The notes beneath the pieces were generated by a model. The model did no database searches. It saw only the letters and a list, made by a program, of their open reading frames with translations, and was not told the DNA's origin. DNA of 55,884 bases from Pseudomonadota bacterium. GTDB lineage: Bacteria; Pseudomonadota; Gammaproteobacteria; Burkholderiales; Sulfuricellaceae. Every line of letters begins with the position of its first letter. Within the stretch, counting starts at the first letter, position 1. The position numbers and the translations under genes are program-made. This document shows, in pieces, positions 27,266-36,112 of the stretch. The stretch is taken from positions 1 to 55,884 of the forward strand of contig JAJYXP010000049.1 of the NCBI GenBank assembly GCA_021801705.1, read 5' to 3'.

Positions 27266-29302
27266 TTAGTGCGCGCTGGCAGCTTCCGCATGAATGCCGG
27301 TGTTCTGGCGCACGTAGAGCTCGTCCCACATGTCTTCGGCGCGCTGGTCGCGGTACAGCAGCGAGCCGATGATCACGGCCAGGAAGCCGAGCGGGATGGA
27401 GATCAGGCCGGGATTCTTGAGCAGGAAGAACGGCTTTTCCAGGCCCACCATGCTGGTGGTCTGGCCTTCGAATTTCTTCAGGTCGCCCTCAGCCTTGTCA
27501 TGCGCCTTTTTCACCTTTTCCAGATCACCCTGGATGGTCTTCTTCTCGGCCTCGTCGGTCGCGGCATCCAGCTTGGCCTGGAGCGTCACCAGTTTTTCCC
27601 TGGTGCCGGGCTTGGCAGGTTTGGCGAGCTCTGCATGTTTTGCCGGTTCCGCCTTCTTGCACACCGCGAACAGCTCGCAAGCAAAGCCTTCGCCAGGCTT
27701 GGCTTCCACCGCGGGTTTGGCCTCGGAGGCAGGCTCGCCCTCAATGACTTTCTTCGCGGCCTTGATGACGGCTTGCGGGTAGGTCATGTTGGGGGAGACC
27801 ATCACCAGCGCGATGGCGGTGATGGCACCGACCAGCATGCCGGCGATGATGCCGCCGGTGTTGCACTTCTTCCAGTACAGCGTGAGGAACACGGCAGGCA
27901 GGTTGCTCGAGGCGGCCACGGCGAAGGCCAGTGCTACCAGGTGGGCGACGTTCTGGCCCTTGGCCATGATGCCGACGGTGATGGCCATGATGCCGACGAT
28001 CACGGAGGCGACACGGGCTGCCACCACTTGCTCCTGCGGTGTGGCGTGGTCGCCGCGGATTACGCCGACGTAGATGTCGTGCGCCATGGCGGAAGCCGCT
28101 GCCAGCACCAGGCCGGCCACCACCGCGACGATGGTGGCAAAGGCCACGGCCGCGACGAAGGCGAGGAAGAAGTTGCCGAGCATGGAGTCTGCGCCGCCGC
28201 CCAGGTATTGCGCCAGGAGCGGACCGGCCATGTTGCCGCCGGGGTCGATCGAGGCGATTTTGGCCGGGCCGACCAGCATCGCGGCGCCGGTGCCGAGGAA
28301 CAGGGTCAGCACGTAGAAGCCGCCGATGATCGCCATTGCCCATATCACGGACAGGCGTGCGGCCTGGGCCGTCGGCACGGTGAAGAAGCGCATCAGGATG
28401 TGAGGCATCCCGGCTGTGCCGAGCACCAGTGCCATGCCCAGGGAGATCTGGTCGATCGGGCTCTTCAGGAACAGGCCGGGTTCGAGGAAGCGCTGGCCGA
28501 GTTCGGCCGCCGTCATGGTGGTGGCCTTGTCGCCCAGCAGCTTGGCGACCTGTGCCTGCACCTTGGAGTCGCCCACCACCGCCGACAGGTAATCCGGCAG
28601 GCTGAAGCCGTAGGGCATCCACACGAACATCACCAGCAGGATCGAGGCGGTCACCAGCAGGCTGGCCTTGATAATTTGTACCCAGGTGGTGGCTTTCATG
28701 CCGCCGAACACGACGTAGGCGAGCATCAGGATGCCGACGCCGATCACCGAGATTTCGTAGTCGATGCCGATCAGGGTCTTGATCAGCACGCCGCCGCCGA
28801 CCATTTGCGCGGTCAGGTAGAAAGTGGACACGGTGATGGTGGACAGTGCCGCCACGGTTTTGACCTTCTTCGGTTCGTTGCGGAACGCCAGGATGTCGCC
28901 CATGGTGAACTTGCCGATGTTGCGGCAGGGTTCGGCGATCACCAGCAGCACGGTGATATAAGCCACCAGCCAGCCCACCGAGTACATGAAGCCGTCGTAG
29001 CCGTAAAGCGAGATCAGGCCGGCGATGCCGAGGAAGGATGCGGCGGACAGGTAGTCGCCGGCAATCGCCCATCCGTTCTGGACGCCGCTCACCGAGCGTC
29101 CGGCGGCGTAGAACTCGGAGGTGGTGTGGGTGTGCTTCGCCGCCCAGTAGGTGATGCCCATGGTGATGGCGATGATCACGCCGAACACCGCGAAGGTCAT
29201 CCACTTGAACTCGTCGGCGACTGCGCCGGTGGCCGCCAGGGCGGAGCCACTGGCGAGCAGCGCTGCGGCGGACAAGGCGAACTTGTTGAGGGTTTTAGTC
29301 AT
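27266..29302 (-). CDS. actP: ActP-like cation/acetate symporter with a coiled-coil insert
   Basis: 678 residues; E. coli ActP is about 549. A signal-like first helix precedes the symporter core: FYAAGRSVSGVQNGWAIAGD, the GGMKATTWVQ region and AGMPHILMRFFTV are ActP-type. The excess length is a hydrophilic insert at about 517-614, rich in Lys, Glu and Ala, that begins with KKVIEGEPASEAK and continues as a likely coiled coil before the last helices. It probably imports acetate or a similar small carboxylate. The gene begins 1 base after the DUF485 gene and is divergent from a TctDE-like two-component system that may control it. Confidence 0.85.
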   Translation of the reverse strand: MTKTLNKFALSAAALLASGSALAATGAVADEFKWMTFAVFGVIIAITMGITYWAAKHTHTTSEFYAAGRSVSGVQNGWAIAGDYLSAASFLGIAGLISLYGYDGFMYSVGWLVAYITVLLVIAEPCRNIGKFTMGDILAFRNEPKKVKTVAALSTITVSTFYLTAQMVGGGVLIKTLIGIDYEISVIGVGILMLAYVVFGGMKATTWVQIIKASLLVTASILLVMFVWMPYGFSLPDYLSAVVGDSKVQAQVAKLLGDKATTMTAAELGQRFLEPGLFLKSPIDQISLGMALVLGTAGMPHILMRFFTVPTAQAARLSVIWAMAIIGGFYVLTLFLGTGAAMLVGPAKIASIDPGGNMAGPLLAQYLGGGADSMLGNFFLAFVAAVAFATIVAVVAGLVLAAASAMAHDIYVGVIRGDHATPQEQVVAARVASVIVGIMAITVGIMAKGQNVAHLVALAFAVAASSNLPAVFLTLYWKKCNTGGIIAGMLVGAITAIALVMVSPNMTYPQAVIKAAKKVIEGEPASEAKPAVEAKPGEGFACELFAVCKKAEPAKHAELAKPAKPGTREKLVTLQAKLDAATDEAEKKTIQGDLEKVKKAHDKAEGDLKKFEGQTTSMVGLEKPFFLLKNPGLISIPLGFLAVIIGSLLYRDQRAEDMWDELYVRQNTGIHAEAASAH

Positions 29303-29303
29303 G

Positions 29304-29624
29304 TCAGGCTCCCATCTTGTGCGCGTCGTTGATGATTTCCTGCGCCATGGCGTCGAATTCGGCGTTGGCCTTTTTCGAGTAGACGTAGGCGATGGTCCAG
29401 GCCACGACGAATTCCGACAGCGCGAACAGGATGCCGATGTTCACCACGCCCCACACCTTGATCTTGAACAGATCCTGATAATAGGCGGCGCCGATCGGCA
29501 GCAGGAAGTAATAGACTGTCGAAAGAATCATCAGTCCCCAGAGAAAGGTGGTCTTCTTGCGGTGCAAGGCCTGGAACCGGGGATCCGCATCGATCGCGGC
29601 CCAGTTCATGGTTGGTTTTGACAT
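29304..29624 (-). CDS. DUF485 small membrane protein (YjcH-like)
   Basis: 106 residues with two membrane helices (about 29-50 and 62-84) and the N-terminal signature DPRFQALHRKKTTF of DUF485, which accompanies ActP in many bacteria as E. coli yjcH does. The start is the ATG at 29624, preceded by GGGAGA. It is the first gene of a two-gene operon with the ActP-like symporter. Confidence 0.9.
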   Translation of the reverse strand: MSKPTMNWAAIDADPRFQALHRKKTTFLWGLMILSTVYYFLLPIGAAYYQDLFKIKVWGVVNIGILFALSEFVVAWTIAYVYSKKANAEFDAMAQEIINDAHKMGA

Positions 29625-29654
29625 TTCAACGTCTCCCACTAAAATTGATTGTCC

Positions 29655-29691
29655 GTAGGTGCCTGCAGCCTACCCCATGCAGGCCGTTTTT
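29655..29691 (+). promoter_or_regulatory. Candidate attenuator: two competing hairpins with a T-run
   Basis: Hairpin 1 pairs GTAGG (29655-29659) with CCTAC (29669-29673). Hairpin 2 pairs GCCTGCA (29661-29667) with TGCAGGC (29678-29684) and is followed by seven T after CG, a terminator shape on the plus strand. The two share bases and cannot form together. It lies before the TctD-like regulator gene. Function is inferred from layout only. Confidence 0.4.
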
Positions 29692-29709
29692 TTATGGTAT
29701 ACCTGCATG

Positions 29710-29726
29710 CTTACACAAAACTTACA
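29710..29726 (+). promoter_or_regulatory. Direct repeat CTTACA-N5-CTTACA, probable OmpR-type operator
   Basis: Two identical hexamers at 29710-29715 and 29721-29726 with an 11-bp period, about one helical turn, as bound by dimers of OmpR-family regulators. It ends 17 bases before the TctD-like regulator ATG, so it suggests autoregulation. It might also act on the divergent DUF485-actP operon. Confidence 0.55.
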
Positions 29727-29743
29727 GCCGGATAAAAACTGAC

Positions 29744-30409
29744 ATGCGCATCCTGATTGCCGAAGACGACGAAGTTCTGCGCGACGGATTGTGCCGTTCC
29801 ATGCGCCAGTCCGGCTATGCGGTGGACTGCGCCGGCAACGGCAAAGAGGCGGTCCGGATGCTGATGGGCGAGTTGTATGATCTGGTCATCCTCGATCTGG
29901 GGCTGCCCAAGCTCGATGGCCTGAGCGCGCTGAAGCAATTGCGCGTGCACAACCAGCATGTGCCGGTGATCATCCTGACCGCCCGCGACGGGGTGGAAGA
30001 CCGGGTCAAGGGGCTGGACCTCGGCGCCGACGATTACCTCACCAAGCCCTTCAGCCTGCCCGAGCTCGAAGCCCGTGTGCGCGCCCTGTTGCGGCGCGGG
30101 CAGTGCGGCGCCAGCCCGGTGATGGTGTACGGGGCGCTCGCCTTCGACAGCGTCGGGCGGCGTGTGACCATCGATGGCGCCCACGTCGAACTTTCTTCGC
30201 GCGAGCTGGGCGTGCTGGAAATTCTGCTGTCGCGGGTGGGCAAAGTGGCGAGCAAGGAGCTTTTGCTGGAACATCTTTACAGCCACGACGAAGAGGCCAG
30301 CAGCAACGCCATCGAGGTTTATGTTCACCGCCTGCGAAAAAAAATCGAAGAGGCCGGGATTACCATCCGCACCATACGCGGGCTGGGTTATCTGCTGGAT
30401 AAAATTTAA
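29744..30409 (+). CDS. OmpR-family response regulator (TctD/QseB-like)
   Basis: 221 residues beginning MRILIAEDDEVLRDGL. The receiver has the phospho-acceptor aspartate in LVILDLGLPKLDG (near 51) and the conserved lysine in DDYLTKPFSL. A C-terminal winged helix follows with ELSSRELGVLEILL, the recognition region SNAIEVYVHRLRKK and IRTIRGLGYLL. It pairs with the histidine kinase after it, separated by the repeat at 30421-30558. It is divergent from the DUF485-actP operon, and TctDE-type systems commonly control carboxylate uptake, so this is the probable target. Confidence 0.9.
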   Translation: MRILIAEDDEVLRDGLCRSMRQSGYAVDCAGNGKEAVRMLMGELYDLVILDLGLPKLDGLSALKQLRVHNQHVPVIILTARDGVEDRVKGLDLGADDYLTKPFSLPELEARVRALLRRGQCGASPVMVYGALAFDSVGRRVTIDGAHVELSSRELGVLEILLSRVGKVASKELLLEHLYSHDEEASSNAIEVYVHRLRKKIEEAGITIRTIRGLGYLLDKI

Positions 30410-30420
30410 TGGTTGAGCTG

Positions 30421-30558
30421 GTAGGGTGGGCACGCCTTTGTGCCCACGCGGTCGGCCAATCGAAACAAGCTCCTTTTACGTTCGCCCCCTCCCCCGCTTG
30501 CGGGAGAGGGTTGGGGAGAGGGAGTTTCCGCGTGGGCACAAAGACGTGCCCACCCTAC
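30421..30558. repeat. Palindromic GTAGGGTGGGCAC repeat carrying a nested repeat
   Basis: The ends are GTAGGGTGGGCAC (30421-30433) and its exact complement (30546-30558), as in the copy at 12753-12829. This copy is about 60 bp longer. The additional centre holds another repeat-like palindrome, with CCCTCCCCCGC, a TTGC turn and GCGGGAGAGGG at about 30486-30511, followed by TTGGGGAGAGGG. It lies inside the two-component operon, between regulator and kinase. Confidence 0.7.
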
Positions 30559-30572
30559 TGAAGGCTGCTCCC

Positions 30573-31943
30573 ATGGACAATGACATCCTTTCGCTGCGCA
30601 ACCACCTGATGAACTGGCTGTTCACGCCCCTGTTCGTATTGTGGATTTTCAGCACGGCGGCGGGTTACATGGCGACCCTGAACTACGCCAACCAGCCTTA
30701 CGATCTGGCCTTGGTCGAGCGGGCCCAATACATGGCGGGGCAGTTGGGTGGCCAGGCGCATCCTGACGGTGCGCCGGCAGCCGAAACCAGCGACCGCACG
30801 TTTTACACCATCACTAATGCGGAAGGGCGTGTCATCGCCGGCAATGCATCGCTGCCTCGCCAGCCCGCGTTTCAGACCGGCAGGAACGAGCCGGTGTTCA
30901 GCGACGGCGAATTCAAGGGGCAGAAAGTTCGCATGGTCAGTTTGCGCTATCGGCCCAACCCGGCGGATTCGGGCAGTTATGCGCTGTTTCAGATGGCTGA
31001 AACAACCGGCAAGCGCCAGGCATTGACGCGGGGCATACTCGGCAACATCGTGATTCCCCAGTTGCTGCTCATCATCATGGCGGGCGGTGCGGTGTGGTAT
31101 GCCCTGAAGCGCGGATTGATGCCGCTGGAACACCTGCGCCAGGAAGTGGCGCAGCGCTCGCGTGACGACCTGAGCCTGCTGGATGAGAGGAAGGCACCGG
31201 TGGAAGTGCAGCCGCTGATCGAGGCGGTCAACGACCTGCTGCAGCGCTTGAAGCAGGTAATGGAGTCGCAGAAGCGTTTCGTTGCCGATGCCGCGCACCA
31301 GTTGCGCACCCCGTTCGCCGGACTGAAGACCCAGGCCGAACTGGCGCTGCGCGAGGAAGACCCGTTGCGGGTGCGGCATGCGCTGCAGCAGATCCTGACC
31401 AGCGCAGAGCGCTGCAGCCATCTGGTGAACCAGTTGCTGTCGCTGGCGCGCAACGAACCGGGCGGGCAAGCCTACAGCTCATTCGAAATGCTGAACCTGA
31501 ACCTGTTGGCGAAGGAAAGCGTCATGCAATGGGTGCCGGAGGCGCTGCAGAAAAATATCGACCTGGGGTTCGAAGGTTCACGGCAGGTGTTGCCTGTTCG
31601 CGGCAATGCCATAGGCTTGCAGGAAATGATAGGCAATCTGCTCGACAATGCTATCCGCTACACCCCGCCTGGCGGCATGGTGACACTGCGCGCCGGCTAC
31701 GAAGAGGGCGGGGCGGTGCTGCGGGTCGAGGATAACGGGCCGGGCATTCCCGAGGAACAGCGGGATCGGGTGTTCGAGCGCTTCTACCGCATTCTCGGCA
31801 GCGGCCAGACCGGCAGCGGCCTGGGGCTGGCGATCGTGCGTGAAGTGGCTAACCTGCATGAGGCAAGCATTAGCTTGACGGCGGGCCAAAATGGGCACGG
31901 CACGCTGATTACCGTGCATTTCCCGCATCACAGCGAGATTTAG
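30573..31943 (+). CDS. Sensor histidine kinase (TctE-like)
   Basis: 456 residues from the ATG at 30573. An N-terminal helix (about 15-35), a periplasmic part (about 36-165) of the two-component sensor kinase N type, and a second helix (about 165-185) lead to HAMP, the H box FVADAAHQLRTPFAGLKTQ, and the ATPase domain with N box IGNLLDNAIRYTPPGG, VEDNGPGIP and GSGLGLAIV. It phosphorylates the preceding regulator. The stop overlaps the convergent nucleotidyltransferase stop by 3 bases. Confidence 0.9.
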   Translation: MDNDILSLRNHLMNWLFTPLFVLWIFSTAAGYMATLNYANQPYDLALVERAQYMAGQLGGQAHPDGAPAAETSDRTFYTITNAEGRVIAGNASLPRQPAFQTGRNEPVFSDGEFKGQKVRMVSLRYRPNPADSGSYALFQMAETTGKRQALTRGILGNIVIPQLLLIIMAGGAVWYALKRGLMPLEHLRQEVAQRSRDDLSLLDERKAPVEVQPLIEAVNDLLQRLKQVMESQKRFVADAAHQLRTPFAGLKTQAELALREEDPLRVRHALQQILTSAERCSHLVNQLLSLARNEPGGQAYSSFEMLNLNLLAKESVMQWVPEALQKNIDLGFEGSRQVLPVRGNAIGLQEMIGNLLDNAIRYTPPGGMVTLRAGYEEGGAVLRVEDNGPGIPEEQRDRVFERFYRILGSGQTGSGLGLAIVREVANLHEASISLTAGQNGHGTLITVHFPHHSEI

Positions 31944-33853
31944 AATTGGAAGTATTTCTCCAGCGTCGCCTGCAGCTTGCGCGCCTGGCGGAAGGCCTCT
32001 TTCAGGATGCGGCGGTCGAGATCGTTGAGGCTGTCGGGGTTCACCCGGTTGCTGAGTTCGCTGCCTGCTTCGCTCTGTTGGTGCTGGATGCGCAGGCGCA
32101 GCAACTGGATGAAGAGAAAGGCGTCGATCCAGGCTTCCAGTTCGGCCGGCTCGACGCGCCACTGTGTGCCTGACGCGCGCAGGCGGCGTATCGTGCTGGT
32201 CTCGCCGGCCCCGGCATAAAGGCTGAAAATCCGCGCCGCATCGACGAAGGGGGTGATGCCGTTGAACTTGAGGTCGAGCGTATGTTTCTCGCCCACCACG
32301 AAATCCCGCACCAGCCCCAAAGGGGGGCGGTTGGCCAGCGCATTCGCCGCCATGTGCTTGAGGAACAGGCGGTTCTCCTTGATGGAAGCGTGCAGCCAGT
32401 TGCGCAAATCCTGCGCCAGTTCGTGTTTGCCGAACAGCGGCCGGAAGTCGAAGAAAATCGCGGCATTGAGCAGCATGGGGGCGTCGCCGCGGTGGATCCA
32501 CTCCGCGAATTTTCCTTTCCACTCATCGAGCGAGAGGCACCACTGAGGATTGCTTGCCATCACATTGCCCTTGCACAGCGGAAAGCCGCAGGCGTCGAGC
32601 GCCTCGTTGATGCGGCGGGCCACCGGCAAAAGCAGCTTCCGCACCTGATCCGGCGTTGAGCCCTCCGGCGCGGCAAAGATGATGCCGTTATCCTGGTCGG
32701 TATTGAGCGTCTGCTCAAAGCGGCCTTCCGAACCCAGCGCAATCCAGCAGAATCCGCTGGCGCACAAAGGACTGTCCTGGATTCCCGCCGCCGCGCATTC
32801 CAGCTCGATGATGCGGACGGTAAGCAGGTCGTTCAGGGTCGAAATGAACTGCGTCAACTGCTCCGCCGCCACCCCCTGCGCCATCATGTTATGAACCAAC
32901 TGCCGGATATCGCGGGCGGACTGCTGCAGCGCTTCGAGATTGCCGGCATTGCGGATCGCCGAACTGATCTGGCACAAACCCACCCGCTGCAGCGTGAACA
33001 GATCCTTTTCCGAAATGATCCCTGCCAGTTGCCCGTTCTCCATCACCAGCACATGGCGGAAACCATGCTTCGCCATTTCCAGCGCCGCTTCATAGGCGAA
33101 TGCCTGGGGCGGCAGCGTGCTGAGGTTGCCGCTCATCACCGAGCGGATCGGCTGATCCAGATCCAGTTGCGCCAGCGCCACGCGGTTCAGCACGTCGTGC
33201 AGGGTGAAGATGCCGACCGGTCTCTTCTCCTCCGTCACCACCATCGAACCGATGCCGAGGGCGTGCATTGTTTCCAGCACTTCCCTGACCGGGGTATCTG
33301 GCGCACAGCTCACCGGCTCGCGGCGGATGACGGCGGACAAGGGGCTGGAGAGGGACTGCTGCTCCGCGCCGGACCGCGAATACTGGGCCTGGATCACCTG
33401 CTTCGACTGCTCCAGCAGATTCGCAATGCGGCGGGTGCAGAAATCCTGGAAGGGCGGGCTGAGCTGCAGCAGTTCGGTAAAGTCGGAGGCATCAAGTTCG
33501 TAGCAGAAGGTATCCTGCTTGGCGCGGTAGATACTGGAGACGGCGCGTTTGGCGAGCAAGGCGCCCAAGGGGAAACATTCGCCCTCGACGAGTTCGAGCC
33601 AGGTGCCGGAATCGGCGGCGCGGGCGACGTTCTGCTCGCCCTGCACCACGCCCTGCCTGATGACGAAAAAGTGCGAGGCGATACCCTGCTCGGGCGACAC
33701 GATCACCTCGCCCTTGGCATAATAGCCTAGTGAAAGCCGCTGTGCCATCCACCCCAGGTGTTCCTGCTCCATCCGGTCGAATGGGGCAAAACGGCGCAGG
33801 TGGTCGAGCGTGGCCTGGATCGTGTTTGCTGCGAGCGGGGCGGGGGTGCGCAT
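31940..33853 (-). CDS. Cyclic-nucleotide-binding, CBS-pair, DUF294 nucleotidyltransferase (paralogue 2)
   Basis: 637 residues with the same domain order as the gene at 22894-24801 and extensive identity (for example APFDRMEQEHLGWMAQRL against APFDQMEREHVLWMAQRL). cNMP-binding, CBS pair, nucleotidyltransferase with GSEGR and TDQDNG, and the DUF294 C-terminal domain all look intact. The start is taken at the ATG at 33853 by comparison with the paralogue; an ATG at 33862 is also possible. No exonuclease gene follows it, unlike paralogue 1. It ends convergently on the TctE-like kinase. Its target may be the adjacent ActP-like system (inference). Confidence 0.86.
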   Translation of the reverse strand: MRTPAPLAANTIQATLDHLRRFAPFDRMEQEHLGWMAQRLSLGYYAKGEVIVSPEQGIASHFFVIRQGVVQGEQNVARAADSGTWLELVEGECFPLGALLAKRAVSSIYRAKQDTFCYELDASDFTELLQLSPPFQDFCTRRIANLLEQSKQVIQAQYSRSGAEQQSLSSPLSAVIRREPVSCAPDTPVREVLETMHALGIGSMVVTEEKRPVGIFTLHDVLNRVALAQLDLDQPIRSVMSGNLSTLPPQAFAYEAALEMAKHGFRHVLVMENGQLAGIISEKDLFTLQRVGLCQISSAIRNAGNLEALQQSARDIRQLVHNMMAQGVAAEQLTQFISTLNDLLTVRIIELECAAAGIQDSPLCASGFCWIALGSEGRFEQTLNTDQDNGIIFAAPEGSTPDQVRKLLLPVARRINEALDACGFPLCKGNVMASNPQWCLSLDEWKGKFAEWIHRGDAPMLLNAAIFFDFRPLFGKHELAQDLRNWLHASIKENRLFLKHMAANALANRPPLGLVRDFVVGEKHTLDLKFNGITPFVDAARIFSLYAGAGETSTIRRLRASGTQWRVEPAELEAWIDAFLFIQLLRLRIQHQQSEAGSELSNRVNPDSLNDLDRRILKEAFRQARKLQATLEKYFQF

Positions 33854-33958
33854 AAACGCCATGTTCCGTAACAACGATGGGAATGTGAATATTCTACACC
33901 GATTCAATCGGCAGGCTACCGGGCCGCTAAGCGGCGTGCCGGATTGGACCCGCATATT

Positions 33959-34073
33959 TAGTCGGTCATGTTGGATTTTCGTGATTTTCTTGTAGGGCCG
34001 AATTCATTCGGCCAAATGTGCGAATGAATTCGCACCTATCAAGAGCGCACAGCCGTTTTAAATTGACTGACTG
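33959..34073. mobile_element. Family A 115-bp element, copy 3
   Basis: 115 bp in the same orientation as copies 1 and 2, with the same core (TTGTAGGGCCGAATTCATTC) but more point changes and no matching flanking duplication (TATT on the left, CTAG on the right), so it is probably the oldest or a recombined copy. It fills the middle of the 389-bp divergent gap 33854-34242. The rest of the gap holds the leader of ttrB, including GGCTA-N7-TAGCC near 34135. Confidence 0.8.
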
Positions 34074-34203
34074 CTAGCGCCGTGCAACGGCAGAAAAGCC
34101 GGCTGGTTAGCATAAATTTCAATGGATGTATATGGGCTATTTTGAGTAGCCGCCCGCAACAAACATCCAATATCCCCGATGCGCCTTCTCTCCTACCATG
34201 CAA

Positions 34204-34225
34204 GTAAGCCATAAGGCTCGCTTAC
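34204..34225 (+). promoter_or_regulatory. Small hairpin just before the ttrB ribosome site
   Basis: GTAAGC (34204-34209) pairs with GCTTAC (34220-34225), with an inner AGCC/GGCT alternative, five bases before the AAGGAGGG ribosome site of ttrB. It could modulate translation; nothing more can be said from one sequence. Confidence 0.3.
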
Positions 34226-34242
34226 AGCAAAAGGAGGGTCAA

Positions 34243-34959
34243 ATGATTCAATCCCGACGCAATTTCCTGCGCGCCTTGCCGGCCATCACCGCCGGTGCGG
34301 CGCTGGCTCCGGCTCCGGCAATCGCTGCGGCGGCAGGGGAAGAGGATGGCAGGCATCGCTGGGCGATGGTGGTCGATGTGCAGAAGTGTATAGGCTGCCA
34401 GGCCTGCACGGTGTCCTGCATCATGGAAAACGCCGTGCCGGAGAACAGTTTCCGCACCATCGTTTCCACTTACGAGGTGCACGAAGGCCCGCGTACAAAC
34501 ACCTACATGCTGCCGCGCCTGTGCAACCATTGCGCCAATCCGCCCTGTATTCCGGTGTGCCCGGTCGGCGCGACTTTCCAGCGCAAGGACGGTGTGGTGG
34601 TTGTGGACGGCGACCGCTGCGTCGGCTGCGCCTACTGCGTGCAGGCTTGCCCTTACGACGCGCGCTTCATCAACCACGCAACCGGCAAAGCGGATAAATG
34701 CACTTTCTGCGCCCACCGGGTGGATGCAGGGCTGTTGCCGGCCTGTGTCGAAACCTGTGTGGGCGGGGCGCGCATCTTCGGCGACCTCAACGATCCGGAC
34801 AGCAAGGTCCGCCACCTGGTCGACCGGAACAAGATGAAAGTGCTGAAACCGGAAATGGGCACGCAACCCCATGTGTTTTACCTGGGCCTGGACGAGCGCT
34901 TCCAGGGGCACGTCGAGGGCGCGGGCACATTATGGCAACCGAGCGGACACGGAGGTTAA
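34243..34959 (+). CDS. ttrB: Tetrathionate reductase subunit B (four 4Fe-4S ferredoxin)
   Basis: 238 residues from the ATG at 34243, seven bases after AAGGAGGG. A twin-arginine signal (SRRNFLRAL) and Ala-rich stretch (to about 37) send it to the periplasm. Sixteen cysteines form four 4Fe-4S sites: CIGCQACTVSC, CNHCANPPCIPVC, CVGCAYCVQAC and CTFC...CVETC. It carries electrons from the membrane subunit TtrC to the catalytic TtrA. It is followed 3 bases later by ttrC. The assignment to ttr rather than another DMSO-reductase family rests on the strong TtrA similarity. Confidence 0.88.
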   Translation: MIQSRRNFLRALPAITAGAALAPAPAIAAAAGEEDGRHRWAMVVDVQKCIGCQACTVSCIMENAVPENSFRTIVSTYEVHEGPRTNTYMLPRLCNHCANPPCIPVCPVGATFQRKDGVVVVDGDRCVGCAYCVQACPYDARFINHATGKADKCTFCAHRVDAGLLPACVETCVGGARIFGDLNDPDSKVRHLVDRNKMKVLKPEMGTQPHVFYLGLDERFQGHVEGAGTLWQPSGHGG

Positions 34960-34962
34960 ATC

Positions 34963-36102
34963 ATGGACAGCCAAATCATCGAAGTGCTCAACGTTACGCG
35001 CGAAACCAGTTGGCTGCCTTGGGCAGTGTCCTATTTTTTCCTGATCGGGCTCAGTTACGGCAGCTTTATGCTGACCTTGCCGTATTTTGTCTTCGGCCGG
35101 GCGCAGCATGAAAAACTGGGCCGCCTGGCCCTGCTCGGTGCGCTGGTGTGCGGACTGACGGCGCCCGTCGCCCTGCTCGCCGATCTGCACGGACCGGGAC
35201 GTTTCATGAATTTTTACCTGCACTTCCAGCCGCAATCCTGGATGTCGTGGGGATCCTTCTTTATCCCGGTTTACCTCGCCGGCCTGCTGCTCTACGCATG
35301 GCTGGCGCTGCGCGGCGATTTCGCCGTGCGGGGGCAGGGCGGAACATCATGGCTGGCCCGGCTCTACCGCCTTGCCGGGCGCGGCGGCGCAGCGCCGCGT
35401 ATGGCGGTTGCCGCAGCGGCGCTGCTGGCCCTGGCGGGTGCTGTGCTGGTGGCGCTTTACACCGGCATGGAGGTGATGGTGGTTCACGCCCGGCCGCTGT
35501 GGAACACGCCTTTCCTGCCGGCGCAGTTTGCGGCGACCGCCTTCGCCGGCGCAATCGGGCTGTCCCTGCTGTTCAACCGCTTTATCGGCGGCCGCGATAG
35601 CGATCTGGAAACCGGCCTCAACCGCCTGCTCGTGCTGGCTCTGGCCTTGGTGCTGGTGCTAGGCGGGGGATGGCTTTTCGCCAGCATGTCCGGGGTGAGT
35701 CCCTCGCACAGCGCCGCATTCAGCCAGGTGGCAGGCATGCCGCAATGGCAGTTGACCGCGGTATGGGCGGTGCTGGCGACGGTCCTGCCGATGGCGCTGG
35801 CCACCTGGCGCCCGGCCTCCAGCGGCCTGATTACCGGGCTGATCGCCGTGCACAGCGCATGGATGATGCGCTGGACCATCTTTATCGGCGGCCAGTCCAT
35901 CCCCAAAACCGGCGCCGGGCTTTACGACTACCACCTGCCGCTGGGTAACGACGGCCTGCTCGGCATCGTCGGCACGCTGGGCTTGTGGATCGCGCTGCTG
36001 GTGCTGATGCTGGAATATTTGCCATGGGCCGGACAGGCATTCGCCGCCGGCGACAAGAAAGCAACCAACGCACTCGCCGCCAACGCGATTGCTTCGCACT
36101 GA
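34963..36102 (+). CDS. ttrC: Tetrathionate reductase subunit C (NrfD-type membrane subunit)
   Basis: 379 residues, an NrfD/PsrC-type integral membrane protein with about nine helices. Typical features are SYFFLIGLSYGSFMLTLPY in helix 1-2, FYLHFQPQSWMSWGSFFIP, and VLYTGME-like ALYTGMEVMVVHA. It oxidises quinol and hands electrons to TtrB. It ends 10 bases before the ttrA ATG. Gene order ttrB-ttrC-ttrA is that of Salmonella. Confidence 0.87.
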   Translation: MDSQIIEVLNVTRETSWLPWAVSYFFLIGLSYGSFMLTLPYFVFGRAQHEKLGRLALLGALVCGLTAPVALLADLHGPGRFMNFYLHFQPQSWMSWGSFFIPVYLAGLLLYAWLALRGDFAVRGQGGTSWLARLYRLAGRGGAAPRMAVAAAALLALAGAVLVALYTGMEVMVVHARPLWNTPFLPAQFAATAFAGAIGLSLLFNRFIGGRDSDLETGLNRLLVLALALVLVLGGGWLFASMSGVSPSHSAAFSQVAGMPQWQLTAVWAVLATVLPMALATWRPASSGLITGLIAVHSAWMMRWTIFIGGQSIPKTGAGLYDYHLPLGNDGLLGIVGTLGLWIALLVLMLEYLPWAGQAFAAGDKKATNALAANAIASH

Positions 36103-36112
36103 GGAGATGATC

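Noticed and set aside
27188..29332. A 714-codon plus-strand frame opposite the ActP-like gene
   Set aside because: Asp/Gly/His-rich mirror of a membrane protein, with no ribosome site and no domain; the minus-strand gene has full family features and a terminator.
34100..34150. Similarity between the ttrB leader (CCGGCTGGTTAGC, ATAAAT) and the ttrS/dsrE gap (CCGGCTAATATGCC, ATAAAT) as a shared TtrR site
   Set aside because: Spacing and several bases differ, and with only two AT-rich gaps to compare the match could be chance.
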